A stretch of 8,047 nt of DNA, taken from assembly GCA_001311545.1 (NCBI GenBank), contig BBBL01000063.1:1-8047 (forward strand). The letters run 5' to 3'. Positions 1-6,744 of the stretch are shown here, one piece after another. A program made the translations under genes and the position numbers. Below the pieces are notes generated by a model, which was given only the letters and a program-made list of their open reading frames with translations, was not told the origin of the DNA and did no database searches. Every line of letters begins with the position of its first letter. Within the stretch, counting starts at the first letter, position 1. The stretch comes from Thermus kawarayensis JCM 12314. Lineage in GTDB: Bacteria > Deinococcota > Deinococci > Deinococcales > Thermaceae.

Positions 1-336
1 CGGGTGGAAGAGGCCGGGGTGGCGAGCGCCGAGGCCGTGCGCCACCACCCGGAGCGCCTGGCCGCCCTTTCCCCGGAGGCGGGAAAGGCCCACCGGGAAC
101 TCAAGACCTTCCTCATGGAGAGGCTCTACCGCCACCCCGAGGTCCTGAGGGAAAGGCGCAAGGCGGAAACCGTCCTGGAGGAGCTCTTCCGCACCTACAC
201 CCGCGACCCCAGGCTCCTCCCCAAAGGGGTGCAGGGGCGGCTTGGGGAAGAGGGGCTGGAGCGGGCGGTGTGCGACTACCTGGCGGGGATGACCGACCGC
301 TACGCCCTGGAGGCCTACCGTAAGCTCTTTCCCTAA
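1..336 (+). CDS. dgt: Deoxyguanosinetriphosphate triphosphohydrolase (dGTPase), C-terminal part, 5' end outside window
   Basis: This is the last 111 codons of a gene whose start lies before the window; frame 1 is open from the first base to the TAA at 334-336. The sequence matches the C-terminal helical region of dGTPase-like HD hydrolases, with the family patterns LYRHPEVLRERRKAE, DPRLLP and VCDYLAGMTDRYALEAYRKLF. Family members hydrolyse dGTP or other dNTPs to the nucleoside and triphosphate in the cytoplasm. The catalytic HD motif would be in the missing N-terminal part, so activity cannot be judged here. A GTG at position 4 is in frame but is almost certainly internal. lysN follows 29 bp downstream on the same strand but seems to have its own promoter. 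Family assignment is firm; nucleotide preference cannot be told. Confidence 0.9.
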   Translation, partial: RVEEAGVASAEAVRHHPERLAALSPEAGKAHRELKTFLMERLYRHPEVLRERRKAETVLEELFRTYTRDPRLLPKGVQGRLGEEGLERAVCDYLAGMTDRYALEAYRKLFP

Positions 337-353
337 GGGCCCGGGCCCGGGGG

Positions 354-359
354 TAAAAT
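354..359 (+). promoter_or_regulatory. -10 box for leaderless lysN transcript
   Basis: TAAAAT lies 6 nt before the GTG start of lysN (366). That places the expected transcription start at or next to the start codon, so the mRNA would be leaderless, as is frequent in Thermus. The 17-18 bp upstream are a pure G/C block (GGGCCCGGGCCC and following Gs) and no good -35 box is visible. No Shine-Dalgarno sequence fits between the box and the start, which supports the leaderless reading. Confidence 0.55.
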
Positions 360-365
360 GGTGCG

Positions 366-1556
366 GTGAAAACCCTGGACTGGAGTACCCTTTTCGGCCA
401 GCGGGCGGAGCGCCTCCAGGCCTCCACCATCCGCGAGCTCCTCAAGCTCACCCAGCGCCCCGGGGTCTTGAGCTTCGCCGGCGGGCTGCCCGCCCCGGAG
501 CTTTTCCCCAGGGAGGAGGCGGCGGAGCTTGCGGCCAGGATCCTAAGGGAAAAGGGGCACGTGGCCCTGCAGTACGGCCCCACCGAGGGCTACTTCCCCT
601 TGCGGGCCTTCGTGGCGGAATGGCTTGGGGTGGCCCCGGAGGAGGTCCTCATCACCACGGGAAGCCAGCAGGCCCTGGACCTGGTGGGCAAGGTCTTTCT
701 GGACGAGGGAAGCCCCCTCCTCCTGGAGGCCCCCAGCTACCTGGGGGCCATCCAGGCCTTCCGGGCCTACGGCCCCCGCTTCCTCACCGTGCCCGCCGGG
801 GAGGAGGGGCCGGACCTCCCGGCCCTGGAGGAGGCCCTCAAGCGGGAACGCCCCCGCTTCCTCTACCTCATCCCCTCCTTCCAGAACCCCACGGGGGGCC
901 TCATGCCCCTCCGGGCTCGGGAAAGGCTTTTGGGGATGGTCATGGAACGGGGCCTCGTGGTGGTGGAAGACGACGCTATAGGGAGCTCTACTTCGGCGAA
1001 GCCGCCTCAAAAGCCTCTTTGAGCTCGCCCGGGAGGCAGGGTATCCCGGGGTCATCTACCTGGGAAGCTTCTCCAAAATCCTCGCCCCAGGGCTTCGCGT
1101 GGCCTTCGCCGTGGGCCCCCTCGAGGCCCTGCAGAAGCTCGTCCAGGCCAAACAGGGGGCCGACCTGCACACCCCCGTCCTCAACCAGATCCTGGTCCAC
1201 GAGCTCCTGAAGGAAGGCTTGGCCGGGCGCCTGGAGCGCGTCCGCCGGGTCTACCGGGAGAAGGCGGAGGCCATGCTCCAGGCCCTGGACCGGGAGATGC
1301 CCCAAGGGGTGCGCTACACCAGGCCCAAGGGGGGATGTTTGTCTGGATGGAGCTTCCCAAAGGGGTTTCCGCCGAGGCCCTCTTCCAAAGGGCCATGGCC
1401 GAGAACGTGGCCTTCGTGCCCGGGGGGCCCTTCTTCGCGAATGGAGGCGGGGAGAACACCCTGAGGCTCTCCTACGCCACCCTGGACCGGGAGGGAATCG
1501 GGGAGGGCGTGCGCCGCCTGGGGCGGGCGCTAAAGGGGCTTTTGGCCGCGGTCTAG
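366..1556 (+). CDS. lysN: 2-aminoadipate aminotransferase LysN (lysine biosynthesis), broken by three 1-nt frameshifts
   Basis: This is a PLP-dependent class I/II aminotransferase. LysN converts 2-oxoadipate to 2-aminoadipate with glutamate in the aminoadipate lysine pathway of Thermus, and also accepts other substrates. Reconstructed length is 397 aa, as expected. S20 and R23 of the substrate-recognition helix (ASTIRELL) are present, as are the PLP-lysine motif GSFSKILAPGLR (lysine near residue 238), the SFQNPTGG motif, and the end RLSYATLDREGI. The GTG start at 366 gives the family N-terminus (MKTLDW). The frame breaks near 977-980 (DDA to YRELYFGE), in the A run at 1009-1012 (should be A5), and in the G run at 1329-1334 (should be G7). 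Each needs one added base, and together they restore the whole protein. No key residue is lost otherwise, so I read this as an intact gene with sequence errors; a recent pseudogene is the alternative. Confidence 0.93.
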
Positions 1557-1564
1557 CCCCCTAA

Positions 1565-1600
1565 CCCGCTCCCGAGCCCCGGTCCTTTCCCCGGAGCGGG
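1565..1600 (+). terminator. Hairpin after lysN, possible terminator
   Basis: CCCGCTCC (1565-1572) pairs perfectly with GGAGCGGG (1593-1600), an 8-bp stem with a 20-nt loop, starting 9 nt after the lysN stop. No T run follows, so it is not a canonical intrinsic terminator. It lies just before the promoter of the next gene and may mark the end of the lysN transcript. Confidence 0.35.
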
Positions 1601-1609
1601 GTGTTGCGG

Positions 1610-1615
1610 TATAGT
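1610..1615 (+). promoter_or_regulatory. -10 box for leaderless nuclease transcript
   Basis: TATAGT ends 8 nt before the ATG at 1624, the same spacing as the TATAAT box of the methyltransferase gene. It predicts a transcript starting at or within a few bases of the ATG. The -35 position (around 1586-1592) holds only a weak TTTCCC-like match. The box supports 1624 as the true start of the nuclease gene. Confidence 0.5.
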
Positions 1616-1623
1616 TTCTCGTA

Positions 1624-2738
1624 ATGGGCGGGAACGAAACTCTGGCCACAGTCGTGAGGGAGATCACCCATAAGCTAAAAAAACTGGAGTGGCCTAAAGG
1701 AGGCACAAACAGCTCAAGCCATAATCTTGCGGGTTCTCCAAGCCCTCGGCTGGAATATATGGGATCCCTACGAAGTGGTTCCCCAAGACACGGGGAATAA
1801 AAACTACCGGCCGGATTTTCTACTCTGCGCAAGGGAGAACGAGCCCGTTTTGGTTTTAGAGGTCAAAGCTCTAGATAAGGCGCCCACTGAGGAAGACCGC
1901 ACGCAAGTGGTGAACTACGCCAACAGCCAAGGCATCCGTTGGTCCATACTGACCACGGGGAAGCTGTGGGAGTTTTTTGACAACAACGTTCAAGCCAAGG
2001 CATCGGAGAAACGCGTCCTTTACTTCCAACTAGACAACCTCCACGCCGCCAGGTACTTAGAGCGCCTTCTTTCCAGGTCCTTCTGGGAAGAGGAAAATGC
2101 TTCTTTGAAACTTGAAAATATCGCTAAGGAGATCCAAAAAGAGATCGAAACCCAACAAGACCTCACCGAAATCACTACAAAACTCTCCAAAGCTCTTGAA
2201 GAAGGATATGAGCGCAGCGAAAAAGGTCTTCGAAAAGCCATAGAAAAAGAACTTTCCGCCAATGAGCAGGAGCTTGCGAAGAGGCATTTTGAGGAGCTTG
2301 CACAAAAATTGTTAGACCAAGATTTCGTGGGGTCAATCCAGGATTTTGCAGAAAAAGTGCAAGAAGTCTTAAAAAGCATCCACAATCCCACAGCCTCCCA
2401 CTTGACCGTTGAGGTGAAGGGGGAAAAGTTCTCTATAAAAAGCTGGCGCGAGCTCTACTGGGCCTTGGTAGAAACCGCCATACGCCTGGATAAAGGGGAC
2501 GTGATAGAAAAGCTCCGGAAAAAGGGAGACATGGCACCCACGCCCTCCCGAGAGAAAAAAAAGCGGAGAGCCCTACGACAACAACGCATTCAAAGCGCTA
2601 AGCTCTGGGGAGTATTTGTTTGTTCGTCGCTCAACTAAAATTATTCTCAGAAAACTTAAGGAACTTTTATATGACCTAAAGATACCGTCCTTCTCTTTGC
2701 ACGTGGAAAGTGAAGGAAAGGGTTTCAAGCTCCCCTAG
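1624..2738 (+). CDS. HsdR-N (PD-(D/E)xK) nuclease, predicted restriction endonuclease, with two +1 frameshifts in A runs
   Basis: This is a stand-alone protein of about 370 aa, rebuilt by removing one A from the A7 run (1677-1683) and one A from the A8 run (2555-2562). Residues about 25-140 form a type I restriction R-subunit N-terminal fold (HSDR_N). The catalytic set is visible: RPDF (D64), LEVK (E79, K81) and a QxxxY motif (Q94, Y98). Residues about 155-250 are Lys/Glu-rich and helical, probably coiled coil. The C-terminal domain (about 258-352) includes IKSWRELYWALVE and SGEYLFVRRSTKI. There is no helicase domain, so it is not a full HsdR; it resembles single-chain proteins annotated as predicted type IV restriction endonucleases. 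G+C is 35-53% in sampled lines against about 70% in lysN, so it was probably acquired. ATG 1624 is preferred over TTG 1727, which would delete the first 34 residues including the EAQTAQAII motif. The 3' end overlaps the convergent methyltransferase gene. Confidence 0.8.
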
Positions 2739-3613
2739 CCCCCTCACCTCCAACACCTCCCCGGGCACCTCCCGGGCGAAGCGCTCCCGGGCCAGGGCGG
2801 CGTAGCCCGGCACGAGCTCCACCCCCAAGGCCCGCCTTCCCCACCGGGCGGCGGCGATGAGGGTGGTCCCGGTCCCGGCGAAGGGGTCTAAGACCACGTC
2901 CCCCACGAAGCTGAACATGCGCACCAAACGCTCGGCCAGCTCCAGAGGAAAGGGGGCCGGATGGCTCTTGGTGCTCTCCCCGGGGATGTCGTCCCAGATC
3001 TGCCGGAAAAAGCGGTGGAAGTCCTCCTTGGGAAGGCGGCTCTTCTCCCGCTGCTCGGGGGTGGGCTTGCGGTAGCCCCCGGGCTTACGTTGCATCAGAA
3101 CGTACTCCACCTCGGTCTTGATGATGGCCCCGGGCTCGTAGGGCTTGCCCAGGAAGACCCCCCTCCCCTCCACCTCGAGGCTGGCGTTGGTCTTCTTGTG
3201 CCAGAGGATGGGGTTCAGGTTGTCAAACCCCAGCTTGCGGCACCGGACCTGGATGTCGGCGTGCAGGGGAAAGACCAGGTGCCGCCCGAAGCGCCTCCGG
3301 GCCACGGCCACGTCCCCCACCACGACCACGAGCCTTCCGCCCGGGACCAGGAGGCGAAAGACTTCCCGCCACACCCGGTCCAGCTCGTCCAGGAAGGCTC
3401 ATAGTCCTCTATGTGCCCCAGCTGGCCCGGGACCGCCTCGTAGCGCTTCAGGGTCCAGTAGGGCGGGGAGGTCACCACCAGGTGGACCGAGGCCTCGGGG
3501 AAGGAGGCCAGCACCTCCCGGGCGTCCCCCACGTGGAGGACGTAGGAAGCCCCCGAGGACGGGCCACGGGCTTCGCCCGCGCCTTGCGCCGGAGGAACCG
3601 GAGCGTGCCTCAT
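2676..3613 (-). CDS. Site-specific DNA methyltransferase, beta-class (likely cytosine-N4), with one frameshift
   Basis: This S-adenosylmethionine-dependent DNA methyltransferase is 312 aa after repair. Catalytic motif IV, VTSPPYW (about 48-53), comes early and the AdoMet-binding motif DPFAGTGTT (about 243-251) comes near the C-terminus. That order defines the beta class. SPPY is usual for N4-cytosine enzymes, though some N6-adenine enzymes also carry it. Between them are family patterns such as [11 protein letters not shown] and [13 protein letters not shown]. One base is missing near 3396-3398: GHIEDYE should continue [14 protein letters not shown]. The ATG at 3613 overlaps the stop of the upstream rluD-like gene (TAATG), and a TATAAT box lies within that gene's last codons. 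G+C is high and host-like, unlike the convergent nuclease gene at its 3' end. The recognition sequence cannot be read from the protein. It could be an orphan methylase or the partner of the nuclease. Confidence 0.88.
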
Positions 3614-4561
3614 TAGGAGCGATTATACGGGGTCTTCCGCCAACGCAATCCCTTGAGGCCACTCCCCCCCGAGGCGCGCCAGGCCGCCACCATGTCCCGG
3701 GGCACCGGGGCCAGGAACTCCAGGATGCGCCCCGTGCGGGGGTGGGGAAGGCGGAGCTCGTAGGCGTGCAGGGCCTGCCGGGAAATGTGGGGGCTTTTCC
3801 GTCCGTAGACCTCGTCCCCCAGGATGGGAGCCCCGAGGTGCTTGAGGTGCACCCGGATCTGGTGGGTGCGCCCCGTGTGGGGCCTCGCCTCCACCAGGGC
3901 GTAGGGGCCGGAGACCCCGAGGAGGGCAAAGTCCGTTTCGGCGTAGCGCGGGGCGATGCCCCCACGTGCATCTTGTGGCGCTCCACGGGGTGGCGGCCAA
4001 TGGGGGCGATGAGGGTGCCCTCCCTGGGATGGCCCTCGGTGAGGGCCAGGTAGCGCTTCATCACCAGGCGGTCGCGGAAGGCCTGGGAGAGGGCCTCGAG
4101 GGCCCCCCCGTGCTTGGCCACCACCAGCACCCCGCTCGTGTCCTTGTCCAGGCGGTGGACGATGCCAGGGCGCAGGAGCTCGGGGCTCCGCCCGTGACCA
4201 AGGCCTCCTCCAAGGGGAAGTAGCGGCCCAAAAGAGCGTTCACCACCGTGCCGGTGTAGACCCCGGGGGCAGGGTGGGTGAGGAGGCCCGGGGGCTTGTT
4301 GAGGACCAGCATGTCCTCGTCCTCGTAGAGGACGGCCAAAGGCAGGTCCTCCGGCACCACCCAGGGCCTTTCCTCGGGAGGGGCTACCACCACCTCCTCC
4401 CCCTTGAGGCGGTAGGCGGGCTTGGAGACCACCCTCTCCCCCACCCGCACCCGGCCCTGGGCGATCCAAGCCTGGGCCCGGGCCCGGCTCACCCCTAAGG
4501 CCTCGGCCACGGCCTGGTCCAGGCGAAGACCCTCCTTGCGGAAGCGCACCACGCCTCCCAT
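3613..4561 (-). CDS. rluD: RluA/RluD-family 23S rRNA pseudouridine synthase, with two 1-nt frameshifts
   Basis: This enzyme converts specific uridines to pseudouridine, in RluD's case in helix 69 of 23S rRNA during 50S assembly. The repaired protein is 316 aa. An S4-like RNA-binding domain comes first (about 10-60: [22 protein letters not shown]), followed by the catalytic domain with [12 protein letters not shown] (about 86-97) and HRLDKDTSG, whose Asp (about 139) is the nucleophile. Further on are [14 protein letters not shown] and GDEVYG. Single bases are missing in the G run at 4182-4185 (GGAP to ELLRPGIVH) and in the C run at 3959-3963 (HVGG to IAPRYAE). The start is ATG 4561; an in-frame GTG at 4570 would add three residues. 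It follows livF by 61 bp and may be co-transcribed with it. RluA-family members differ in target, so rluD is the best guess rather than certain. Confidence 0.88.
3622..3627 (-). promoter_or_regulatory. Consensus -10 box (TATAAT) for leaderless methyltransferase transcript
   Basis: On the - strand a perfect TATAAT ends 8 nt before the methyltransferase ATG (3613-3611), inside the last codons of the rluD-like gene. A TTGCGT at 3648-3643 could be a -35 box, but its 15-bp spacer is short. No Shine-Dalgarno sequence lies between the box and the ATG, so a leaderless message is likely. This lets the methyltransferase be expressed independently of the upstream genes. Confidence 0.6.
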
Positions 4562-4622
4562 GATACGCACCCCCGCGCGGGCCAGGCCACCCGCAACCCC
4601 CGGCCCGGCGCACGGGGAAGCC

Positions 4623-5455
4623 CTACATGAACCGCTTCCTGCGCTTGTAGGCCTTGACCTCCTTGAAGCTTTTCCGTCCCCCTCCCTTGGCCACCCCCAG
4701 GTAAAACTCCTGCACGTCGGGGTTTTCCAGGAGGCTGTCCCGGTCCCCCTCCAGGACGATGCGCCCCGTCTCCATGATGTAGCCGTAGTGGGCCACGGAG
4801 AGGGCCATCCGGGCGTTCTGCTCCACCACCAGGACCGTGACCCCCTCCTCGGCGTTCACCCGGGCCACGATGTCAAAGATCTCCCGCACCAGAAGGGGGG
4901 CGAGGCCCAGGGAAGGCTCGTCCAGGAGGAGAAGCCGGGGCCTGGCGAGGAGGGCCCGCCCGATGGCGATCATCTGCTGCTCCCCGCCCGAGCAGTACCC
5001 CGCGAGCCGGTGCCTGAGGTCGGCCAGACGGGGGAAGTAGTGGTAGATGCGCTCCAGCTCCTCCTTAAGGTGCCGGCTCCCCTGGGTCAGGGTCCCCACC
5101 TTGAGGTTTTCCTCCACCGTGAGGTGCTTGAAGACCCTCCGGCCCTCCAGCACCTGCACGATGCCCTGCTTCACGATCTCCTCGGGGGGGCGGTTTTGGA
5201 TGGGCTTTCCCTGGTAGAGGATCTCCCCCCGCACCACCTCCCCGTCCTCGGGGATGAGGAGGCCGGAGATGGCCCGAAGGGTGGTGGTCTTCCCCGCCCC
5301 GTTGGGGCCTAGGAGGGCGGTGATCCTCCTTCGGGGACCTTGAGGGAGACCCCGCGGAGCACCTGGATGATGTCGTGGTAGACCACCTCAATGTTGTTGA
5401 CCAAAAGGAGGACGGGGCCGAGGTCCTCCGGGCGGGTGGGGTTCAGGGTGTCCAT
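4623..5455 (-). CDS. livF: LivF-type ABC transporter ATP-binding protein, with one frameshift
   Basis: This is one of the two cytoplasmic ATPases of a branched-chain amino acid-type (HAAT) importer, 277 aa after repair. Walker A is GPNGAGKTT (about 50-58), the signature is CSGGEQQM, Walker B is LLLLDEPSLGLAP, and the switch region reads VEQN, with Gln where many ABC proteins have His, as is normal for LivF. One base is missing near 5325-5329: LKVPEG should continue RITALLGPNG. It is longer than a typical LivF (about 235 aa). It has roughly 15 extra N-terminal residues and a basic C-terminal tail (KSFKEVKAYKRRKRFM), which I associate with importers often grouped with acyl-CoA ligase genes. ATG 5455 is chosen as the first start after the binding-protein gene, 47 bp away. 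The Shine-Dalgarno sequence is weak. No livG is in the window. Confidence 0.92.
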
Positions 5456-5468
5456 GGCGCCTAGGAAG

Positions 5469-5492
5469 GGGGCCCGGGATGCCCCGGGCCCC
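5469..5492 (-). promoter_or_regulatory. Perfect 10-bp G/C hairpin between solute-binding protein gene and livF
   Basis: GGGGCCCGGG (5469-5478) and CCCGGGCCCC (5483-5492) form a perfect 10-bp stem of only G/C pairs with a 4-nt loop. It lies 10 nt after the binding-protein stop and 13 nt before the livF start. There is no T run, so full intrinsic termination is unlikely. In transporter operons such hairpins often protect the binding-protein mRNA 3' end or attenuate downstream genes; that role is inferred here. Confidence 0.6.
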
Positions 5493-5502
5493 GGGAAGAG
5501 GG

Positions 5503-6705
5503 CTACTTGCCGTAGTGCACCTTGCGGAAGAGGGCCGAGGTGAAGGGCTCGGTGACGGGCACGAAGCGGCCCTCCTTGGCCTCGAGGATCCGGAGGCCCT
5601 CGGCCCCCGTGTGCTCGCTCTTGGTGAAGTCAATCTCAATACCCTGCTTGGTGGAGACGGCGAAGCCCGGCTTGAAGGCGTTAGGCCCGTTCATGCCCAC
5701 GAGGGCCTGGTAGACCGTCTCGTTGCTGACCCGCTTGAAGCGCTCCTGGGCCCGGCGGACGGCCTCCACGGCGATGGCCGCCGCCAGCATCCCGTTGGTG
5801 TAGTTGGTGCTCTCGGCGATGGCCTGGGGACGGCCGTACTTCTGGGCCAGCTCCTTCTGCAGGCGGATGCCCGGGGCCTCCTCGTGGTACATGTAGAAGC
5901 TGGTGGCCCAGAGGAAGCCCTCCGCCGCATCCCCGGCCAGCTTGATGAGGTCGGGGCCACCCGTGTAGTGGGCTCCCAGCTGCCGCATCTTCTTGTCCAA
6001 GCCCAGGCGCTTGGCGTCCTTAAGGATGTTGGCCACGGGACCCGCCACGTTCTGGTGGATGATGTACTCCACCCCCGCCTGCTCAAAGCGCTTGAGAAGA
6101 GCGGTGTTGTCCAGGTTGCCCGAGCCCACCTCCTGCACGTCCACGATCTGCAGGCCAAGCAGCTGGGCGGCCTTCCTGGCGTCCGCCACGGGGGCCCGGC
6201 CAAAGGGAGAGGGGTGCACCACCAGGGCCACCCTGGCCCCCTTCTTCTGCTTGGCGATGTACTCCAGAAGGGCCACCACCTGCTCGGAGTAGGTGGAGGT
6301 GGGGATAAAGAAGTAATCGTTGTTGGGGGGGTCAATGAGCTCCACGTGCATGGAAGCAGGGATGGTGGGGATCTTGAGCTCCTGGATCAGGGCCTTGAGC
6401 TGCAGGTTGGCCCCGGTGGCGTAGGAGAGGAAAAGGGGGATCTTGAAGCGGTCCACCGCCTCCTCAAAGAAGCGCTGGGTGTTGGCGTTGTTGTACTGGT
6501 CGTCCCGCACCACGCAGTTGAAGACCACCCCCGGCACCAGCTTCCGCTCGTTGGCGTACTTGCAGTAGTCCTCCACCGCCGCCCCATAAGGGGCCCCGGC
6601 GTCCGAGGTGGGCCCGGTGATGGCCCCCGACCAGAAGAGGGTCACCTGCTGCTGGCCCATGGCCAACCCTAAGACCGCCGCTACGCCTACCAGTGTCCTC
6701 CTCAT
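5503..6705 (-). CDS. Periplasmic substrate-binding protein of LivK-like ABC importer
   Basis: This 400-residue secreted protein of the type 1 periplasmic-binding fold (Peripla_BP_6 / Leu-Ile-Val-binding family) captures substrate outside the membrane and delivers it to LivHM. A Sec signal peptide is visible: MRR, then a hydrophobic LVGVAAVLGLAM, with likely cleavage near residue 17-18. No lipobox cysteine is present, so it is probably soluble rather than a lipoprotein. The mature start LFWSGAITGPTSDAG is typical of the family's first strand-loop, and two Cys (in DYCKY and FNCVV) could form a disulfide. It is the only complete gene here with no frameshift. ATG 6705 is backed by a good Shine-Dalgarno sequence. 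It sits between livM and livF. The ligand is unknown: branched-chain amino acids are the default, but similar subfamilies bind aromatic or fatty acids. Confidence 0.92.
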   Translation of the reverse strand: MRRTLVGVAAVLGLAMGQQQVTLFWSGAITGPTSDAGAPYGAAVEDYCKYANERKLVPGVVFNCVVRDDQYNNANTQRFFEEAVDRFKIPLFLSYATGANLQLKALIQELKIPTIPASMHVELIDPPNNDYFFIPTSTYSEQVVALLEYIAKQKKGARVALVVHPSPFGRAPVADARKAAQLLGLQIVDVQEVGSGNLDNTALLKRFEQAGVEYIIHQNVAGPVANILKDAKRLGLDKKMRQLGAHYTGGPDLIKLAGDAAEGFLWATSFYMYHEEAPGIRLQKELAQKYGRPQAIAESTNYTNGMLAAAIAVEAVRRAQERFKRVSNETVYQALVGMNGPNAFKPGFAVSTKQGIEIDFTKSEHTGAEGLRILEAKEGRFVPVTEPFTSALFRKVHYGK

Positions 6706-6712
6706 GCGCTTC

Positions 6713-6720
6713 CCTCCCTT
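6713..6720 (-). promoter_or_regulatory. Shine-Dalgarno sequence of the substrate-binding protein gene
   Basis: On the - strand AAGGGAGG lies 7 nt before the ATG at 6705. It is the clearest ribosome binding site in the window, fits a highly translated binding protein, and fixes the start. Confidence 0.75.
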
Positions 6721-6724
6721 CGCT

Positions 6725-6742
6725 AACCCCGTGCGGGGGGTT
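6725..6742 (-). promoter_or_regulatory. Small hairpin between livM and substrate-binding protein gene
   Basis: AACCCC (6725-6730) pairs with GGGGTT (6737-6742) around a 6-nt loop, 3 bp after the livM stop and just upstream of the Shine-Dalgarno sequence at 6713-6720. It may mark an mRNA processing or stability point. There is no T run. The stem is short, so this is tentative. Confidence 0.3.
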
Positions 6743-6744
6743 GC

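Noticed and set aside
337..353. GGGCCCGGGCCC block between dgt and lysN as a terminator or operator
   Set aside because: It is self-complementary, but such runs are common in this G+C-rich DNA, no T run follows, and it occupies the spacer upstream of the lysN -10 box. No clear function can be supported.
1696..1703. AAAGGAGG, a perfect Shine-Dalgarno-like string near the nuclease gene start
   Set aside because: No ATG or GTG lies in the nuclease frame within a usable distance; the nearest candidate, TTG 1727, is 23 nt away and would remove the conserved EAQTAQAII segment. In the repaired frame it is simply coding sequence.
2020..2391. Ser/Phe/Cys-rich - strand frames opposite the nuclease gene
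   Set aside because: They are antisense to the Lys/Glu-rich helical segment, have no start signal and resemble no family.
1624..2738. Full type I restriction subunit (HsdR) or mobile element
   Set aside because: The protein ends near 370 aa with no DEAD/helicase motifs, no hsdM or hsdS gene is nearby, and no transposase, inverted terminal repeat or target duplication was seen at either edge of the low-G+C stretch.
3399..4613. 404-codon open frame on the - strand
   Set aside because: Only its middle part (about 3960-4185, HRLDKDTSG to HKMHVG) is real rluD sequence, reached by frameshift. The rest is Gly/Arg/Pro-rich shadow translation.
5479..6672. 397-codon open frame on the + strand opposite the binding-protein gene
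   Set aside because: It is the antisense shadow of a high-G+C gene: Gly/Leu/Val/His-rich with no recognisable motif, while the - strand frame is a clear binding protein with a signal peptide and ribosome binding site.
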